NCBI GenBank assembly: GCA_932222125.1
Contig: CAKNZJ010000249.1
Span: forward strand, 124,001-188,000
From: an uncultured Clostridia bacterium
GTDB taxonomy: Bacteria; Bacillota; Clostridia; Oscillospirales; Oscillospiraceae
Direction of reading: 5' to 3'
DNA length: 64,000 nucleotides
Below, piece after piece: positions 61,382 through 64,000 of the stretch; positions within the stretch are counted from its first letter, which is position 1; each line of letters opens with the position of its first letter. The notes below the pieces were generated by a model, which saw only the letters and a program-made list of their open reading frames with translations, had not been told where the DNA came from and made no database searches. The translations under genes were made by a program, and so were the position numbers.

Positions 61382-62256
61382 GTGAATATATTTTAGTTTT
61401 AGTAAATCTGTTGCTCGTATTAATTGAGTTTGCTACATTTATCATTTTACTAAGCGCATTTTTCAACATAGAAAAAACAACGCTCCATAGGTTTCTGGTA
61501 TGTGCCGTTGGTTTTTTGATAGAGTGTATAGTGATCGGCATACTATCTGACTTTGCGGCCGTGTTTCTGTTGGATCGCTTTGAATATCAGCAGCAGGAGA
61601 TGGTCAAAAACCGGATTCTTCAACAGGAGATTGAGGTTGCAAAGAACAGCATCGCGACACTGACTGCCTCTTACTCAAACGAGCGAAAACTGACCCATGA
61701 CTTTCAAGAGCATATAACTGTAATCCGGGGAATGTTGGACCGGGATGCCTCTGCTACAGAGATATTGTCTTATTTAAATGGGCTGGATGGCCAGATACAG
61801 GCCAACCTGCTGTCAATTGCCACAAACCGCATGGTGGCGGATATTATTTTGAACCAGAAGTACCAGGTGGCATGCAGGCAGGGAACTGCGTTTCGGATAC
61901 AAATGAATGACTTGTCCAAGTTTCCGCTGCCAGACGATGAACGTGTAGTGGCCCTCTCCAATTTAATCGACAATGCTCTGGAGGCATGCGGCAAAATCGA
62001 TCAGGCTGACAAGCGGTATGTATTGGTCAAGTCCAGGATATTTTGCGACGAAGCCATGCTTTATATTGCAAATCCCACAGCGCAGCCTGTAAAAATTAGG
62101 GACAGGCATATTTTGACCACGAAGAAGGACAGCCTGCGGCATGGATATGGACTGAAAAACGTGTTGGCCATCAGCGCCGCACATGGAGGAGATTGTGCCT
62201 TTCACTATGACAACAGGGTATTTTCCTGCGTACTGCGATTTGATATTGAGGTATGA
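61378..62256 (+). CDS. GHKL sensor histidine kinase, short (AgrC-like)
   Basis: A 292-residue kinase. The N-terminus has only two hydrophobic segments (ILVLVNLLLVLIEFATFIILL and FLVCAVGFLIECIVIGIL), where AgrC-type receptors usually have six or seven. A coiled region with the phosphoacceptor histidine (H107 in KLTHDFQEHITVIRG) follows, then the ATP-binding domain with LSNLIDNALEA and HGYGLKNV. The signal sensor is therefore very small or missing. Cotranscribed with the regulator. GC and codon use are lower than in the core genes around it. Confidence 0.9.
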   Translation: MSEYILVLVNLLLVLIEFATFIILLSAFFNIEKTTLHRFLVCAVGFLIECIVIGILSDFAAVFLLDRFEYQQQEMVKNRILQQEIEVAKNSIATLTASYSNERKLTHDFQEHITVIRGMLDRDASATEILSYLNGLDGQIQANLLSIATNRMVADIILNQKYQVACRQGTAFRIQMNDLSKFPLPDDERVVALSNLIDNALEACGKIDQADKRYVLVKSRIFCDEAMLYIANPTAQPVKIRDRHILTTKKDSLRHGYGLKNVLAISAAHGGDCAFHYDNRVFSCVLRFDIEV

Positions 62257-62270
62257 TTCAGCCGCTTGAT

Positions 62271-62303
62271 GAGCTGGCTCCGGAGGGGGGCCAGCTTTCT
62301 TTT
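62271..62303 (+). terminator. Terminator of the regulator-kinase pair
   Basis: AGCTGGC pairs with GCCAGCT around an eleven-base loop, followed by TTCTTTT. Confidence 0.65.
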
Positions 62304-62320
62304 ATTTGCACTAATAGGCA

Positions 62321-62352
62321 TTATACTGTAATTTATAGTCGTTATACTGTAA
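62321..62352 (+). promoter_or_regulatory. Direct repeats, probable LytTR operator
   Basis: TTATACTGTAA occurs at 62321-62331 and again at 62342-62352, exactly 21 bp apart, two turns of the helix. LytTR regulators bind direct repeats with this spacing. The second copy ends six bases ahead of the -35 of the agrB-like promoter, the place for an activator. Confidence 0.65.
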
Positions 62353-62358
62353 AAAAGG

Positions 62359-62386
62359 TTGCAATCACATATAATTGTGGTATAAT
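62359..62386 (+). promoter_or_regulatory. Promoter of the agrB-like gene
   Basis: TTGCAA, 16 bases, TATAAT, about 97 bases ahead of the start codon. Confidence 0.6.
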
Positions 62387-62483
62387 AAATTATTACCATT
62401 AAAAAATAGTTGGCAGCTTAAGTATCTGAACAGAGGCGGTTATCATCAGCGTCCCATGCCCTATGATTTGACGAGGTGTGAGA

Positions 62484-63134
62484 ATGTACCACAAGTTGTC
62501 GCAAAAGCTAACCAACCGATTTGCTCGGTGGGAATGGACTGAGGCAGAGCAAGTCGGTTGGTGTGTGTATACTGTTGAGAAGTACCTTCAATCGGCCACC
62601 TTTTTTATCAGCACTGGGATAATTGTATTTCTGATGGGGAAAGTCATGGAAAGCATCATTTTTGTAGCCACATTTATGGCCATGAGACGGTGCATGGGCG
62701 GGTGGCATGCCAAGAGTCCGCTGGTCTGCCTAATTATAAGCGCCGTGGCTATCATCGTATGCGTGTTTGGGTTGGGGACGCTTATGGAAAAGATCCCACC
62801 TGTTCCAATGGCCACGATGGACATGGCGATTTTGACCATCTACTTTATTATAAAGCCGGTCTATGTTGCACAGATGCACTTCACATCACCGCAATTTATA
62901 ATCATTGTACTGCAAAATTTACCACAGTACAAAAATAAGGCGTATCTTTTTAAATGGGATTCTACAAAATTTGACAAAATAATAGGGGGGATAGATTTAA
63001 AGAGGGTCAGACCGGGATTGCCTTGGATGGGAGAAGGTCTGGCAACAGTGCGTTCAAATGTCATAGATTTTCATAAGGCAGGGATTCAATATGTTTCTAG
63101 ATACAAAAATATTACTAAAGCAGTTCTGGAGTAA
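62484..63134 (+). CDS. AgrB-like protein with unrelated C-terminal domain
   Basis: A 216-residue protein in two parts. Residues 1 to about 130 are AgrB-like, the membrane cysteine protease that processes autoinducing peptides: MYHKLSQKLTNRF, helix SATFFISTGIIVFLMG, and the active site in MRRCMGGWHAKSPLVC, with H75 and C82 seven residues apart as in AgrB. From about 137 on, the remaining hydrophobic AgrB tail is replaced by a soluble stretch (YKNKAYLFKWDSTKFDK, GLPWMGEGLATVRSNVID, YVSRYKNITKAVLE) that I do not recognise. ATG at 62484 follows GAGGTG; a GTG at 62478 is too close. It may be a fusion made by deletion. No agrD follows. Confidence 0.7.
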   Translation: MYHKLSQKLTNRFARWEWTEAEQVGWCVYTVEKYLQSATFFISTGIIVFLMGKVMESIIFVATFMAMRRCMGGWHAKSPLVCLIISAVAIIVCVFGLGTLMEKIPPVPMATMDMAILTIYFIIKPVYVAQMHFTSPQFIIIVLQNLPQYKNKAYLFKWDSTKFDKIIGGIDLKRVRPGLPWMGEGLATVRSNVIDFHKAGIQYVSRYKNITKAVLE

Positions 63135-63609
63135 GAAGTTGTCGAAGGAATCGTTATATAAGACGATTTGTGCCGGTACAGAGGACTTACAGAAATTTGT
63201 TCGTGAGGGGCTGATGGCTGTTTCCCATGAGGAAAGTGACGAGCGTTTGGAGGACTATTTAACGCTGATTTTTCTGTTTAACATTCCGGTTGACACATGC
63301 GTCCCCTATTTGAACAAATTACTTACATGCAAATGGCACCACCAGCATGAAAATATTGTTACACTGTTGGAAATGGCAGCTGATGCACACAGCACAAATT
63401 TCTTATACAGGGCCGCTGGCGCCAAATTGGAGTACCTCAGTTTCGATCGGAGTTTCTCGCTGGCAGTCAAATGCATATGGGCATTGGGGAGGATTGCCAG
63501 AAAGGGAGATACGACGGCAAGAAAGAAGCTGGAGCGGCTCACCAAGTCCACAAACAGCGTAATCAAACAGAATGCTGAGAATCAACTGAGGATCAATCGC
63601 TCGTGTTAG
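63091..63609 (+). CDS. HEAT-repeat protein, immunity-like
   Basis: A 172-residue alpha-helical protein. HEAT-like helices are visible in the second half (SLAVKCIWALGRIARKGD and ARKKLERLTKSTNSVIKQNAENQL). Proteins of this size and pattern often act as immunity proteins for polymorphic toxins and sit directly behind the toxin gene. Here the ATG at 63091 lies within the last 44 bases of the agrB-like gene, with GCAGGG ahead. The preceding C-terminal domain would be its partner if the parallel holds; that is inference from position. The family is seen, the role is not. Confidence 0.65.
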   Translation: MFLDTKILLKQFWSKKLSKESLYKTICAGTEDLQKFVREGLMAVSHEESDERLEDYLTLIFLFNIPVDTCVPYLNKLLTCKWHHQHENIVTLLEMAADAHSTNFLYRAAGAKLEYLSFDRSFSLAVKCIWALGRIARKGDTTARKKLERLTKSTNSVIKQNAENQLRINRSC

Positions 63610-63627
63610 AGATGGGAGTATGGCGGG

Positions 63628-63987
63628 ATGGGGGAAATTGTATCGGACCATTTCGGAAGACGCATTGAGGAAATTTTTGTCAGAGAAGGAGAACGGGGAC
63701 ATAAAAAGGAGTTGTATGACAGGGTGAACCGGGAACTGGTGGAGGATTGGAGCAGGCTGTGTAGGCATTTAGATGACGATGAACTGATTCATCCTCCAGC
63801 CAGACACTGGTGTTATGGGAATGGTGGGGGAACTGCTTGGGGCGGCATGATTCCTATGCCAGAAAGAAGCGGTTGTCCCTGGGCTGGACGCAGTTTTCCT
63901 CCAGCATTTTCACATGGGATAGAAACGCCGGATCGTCAAAATATTTGGCATCGGTATGACAGAAGTGAACGCAGGCGTGACACTTGA
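63628..63987 (+). CDS. Doubtful ORF, unrecognised
   Basis: A 119-residue frame starting MGEIVSDHFGRRIEEIFVREGE. The first 65 residues look protein-like and charged; after about residue 70 the frame runs antisense to the iron-sulfur protein gene 63854-64000 and composition becomes unlike protein (Arg, Pro, Trp). It may be the front end of a gene truncated by an old rearrangement. No clear ribosome site. Confidence 0.25.
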   Translation: MGEIVSDHFGRRIEEIFVREGERGHKKELYDRVNRELVEDWSRLCRHLDDDELIHPPARHWCYGNGGGTAWGGMIPMPERSGCPWAGRSFPPAFSHGIETPDRQNIWHRYDRSERRRDT

Positions 63988-64000
63988 TGCACAGGCCGGG
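63854..64000 (-). CDS. EFR1-type iron-sulfur protein, C-terminal end (5' part outside window)
   Basis: The last 48 residues of a gene that enters the window from the right. It reads CIKCHACVHFCHTDAKYFDD, then AFLSHVKMLEENCVQPRDNR, ending FFLA. A cysteine cluster of the 4Fe-4S type (CxxCxxC...C with one position as His in the visible part) and the KYFDDPAFLSH tail match the C-terminal part of EFR1-family ferredoxin proteins. In that family a flavodoxin-like domain comes first; it is not in view here. Confidence 0.6.
   Translation of the reverse strand, partial: PGLCIKCHACVHFCHTDAKYFDDPAFLSHVKMLEENCVQPRDNRFFLA

Noticed and set aside
62257..62483. AgrD-type peptide gene next to agrB
   Set aside because: No short frame with a peptide-like core and a ribosome site was found before or after the agrB-like gene.
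1..64000. CRISPR arrays, insertion sequences, integrases or prophage genes
   Set aside because: No repeat-spacer pattern, transposase or integrase was seen; the accessory region at the right end has no visible mobile-element gene.

Overview
The window is ordinary chromosomal DNA from a Gram-positive anaerobe. GC-rich codon use, strong AAGGAGG ribosome sites, TTG and GTG starts, a T-box leader, a fab-acc operon with FabK, an ATP-type PEP carboxykinase beside a sodium-pumping decarboxylase, DUF1540 and EFR1-type proteins all point to a Clostridia member of the Oscillospiraceae type (Flavonifractor, Pseudoflavonifractor or Intestinimonas-like gut bacteria). The genus is an inference; no 16S gene is present.

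Layout. 1-1.83 kb: end of an M18 aminopeptidase and a TepA/ClpP-like protease. 1.9-8.05 kb: branched-chain amino acid synthesis, with ilvD on its own promoter and ilvB-ilvN-ilvC behind a T-box leader. 8.2-14.7 kb: DUF1540 protein, a membrane protein, a 70-residue protein, a CBS/CorC transporter-like protein, then glf, a glycosyltransferase and trxA, and pyrophosphatase. 14.7-16.1 kb: a DivIVA-like protein overlapping an orphan fumarase beta-type subunit. 16.1-21.3 kb: a four-gene oxaloacetate decarboxylase pump next to pckA, which together control the PEP/oxaloacetate/pyruvate node. 21.5-25.8 kb: ferredoxin, a Clp ATPase without the N-domain, and nifS-iscU.

26-34.3 kb: a complete arginine set, argG-argH-argC-argJ-argB-argD-argF, with a decayed PAS-type gene between argH and argC. 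34.4-37.4 kb: sirtuin, a likely lipoprotein remnant, uridine phosphorylase, DegV and a small protein. 37.6-47.3 kb: a type II fatty-acid operon, acpP-accBCDA-fabH-fabK-fabD-fabG-fabF-fabZ, closed by a MarR/FabT-like regulator gene. 47.3-52.4 kb: a 2-hydroxyacyl-CoA dehydratase activase-like system split into two proteins with an acetyltransferase gene between them. 52.7 kb: tRNA-Gln(CTG). 53-56.7 kb: a CPA2 antiporter and a Ktr/Trk potassium uptake pair.

56.7-64 kb is the accessory part, with lower GC in places. It holds a three-gene FAD oxidoreductase/glycosyltransferase/Gfo-Idh operon, two unlisted small genes (56 and 54 residues), and an agr-like block: a LytTR response regulator, a short GHKL kinase, and a promoter with two 11-bp direct repeats exactly 21 bp apart. 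That promoter drives an AgrB-like protein whose C-terminal third is replaced by an unrelated soluble domain. A HEAT-repeat protein gene overlaps its end, as in toxin-immunity pairs. No AgrD peptide gene is visible. This block is the best candidate for something undescribed. The window ends in an EFR1-type iron-sulfur protein on the minus strand.
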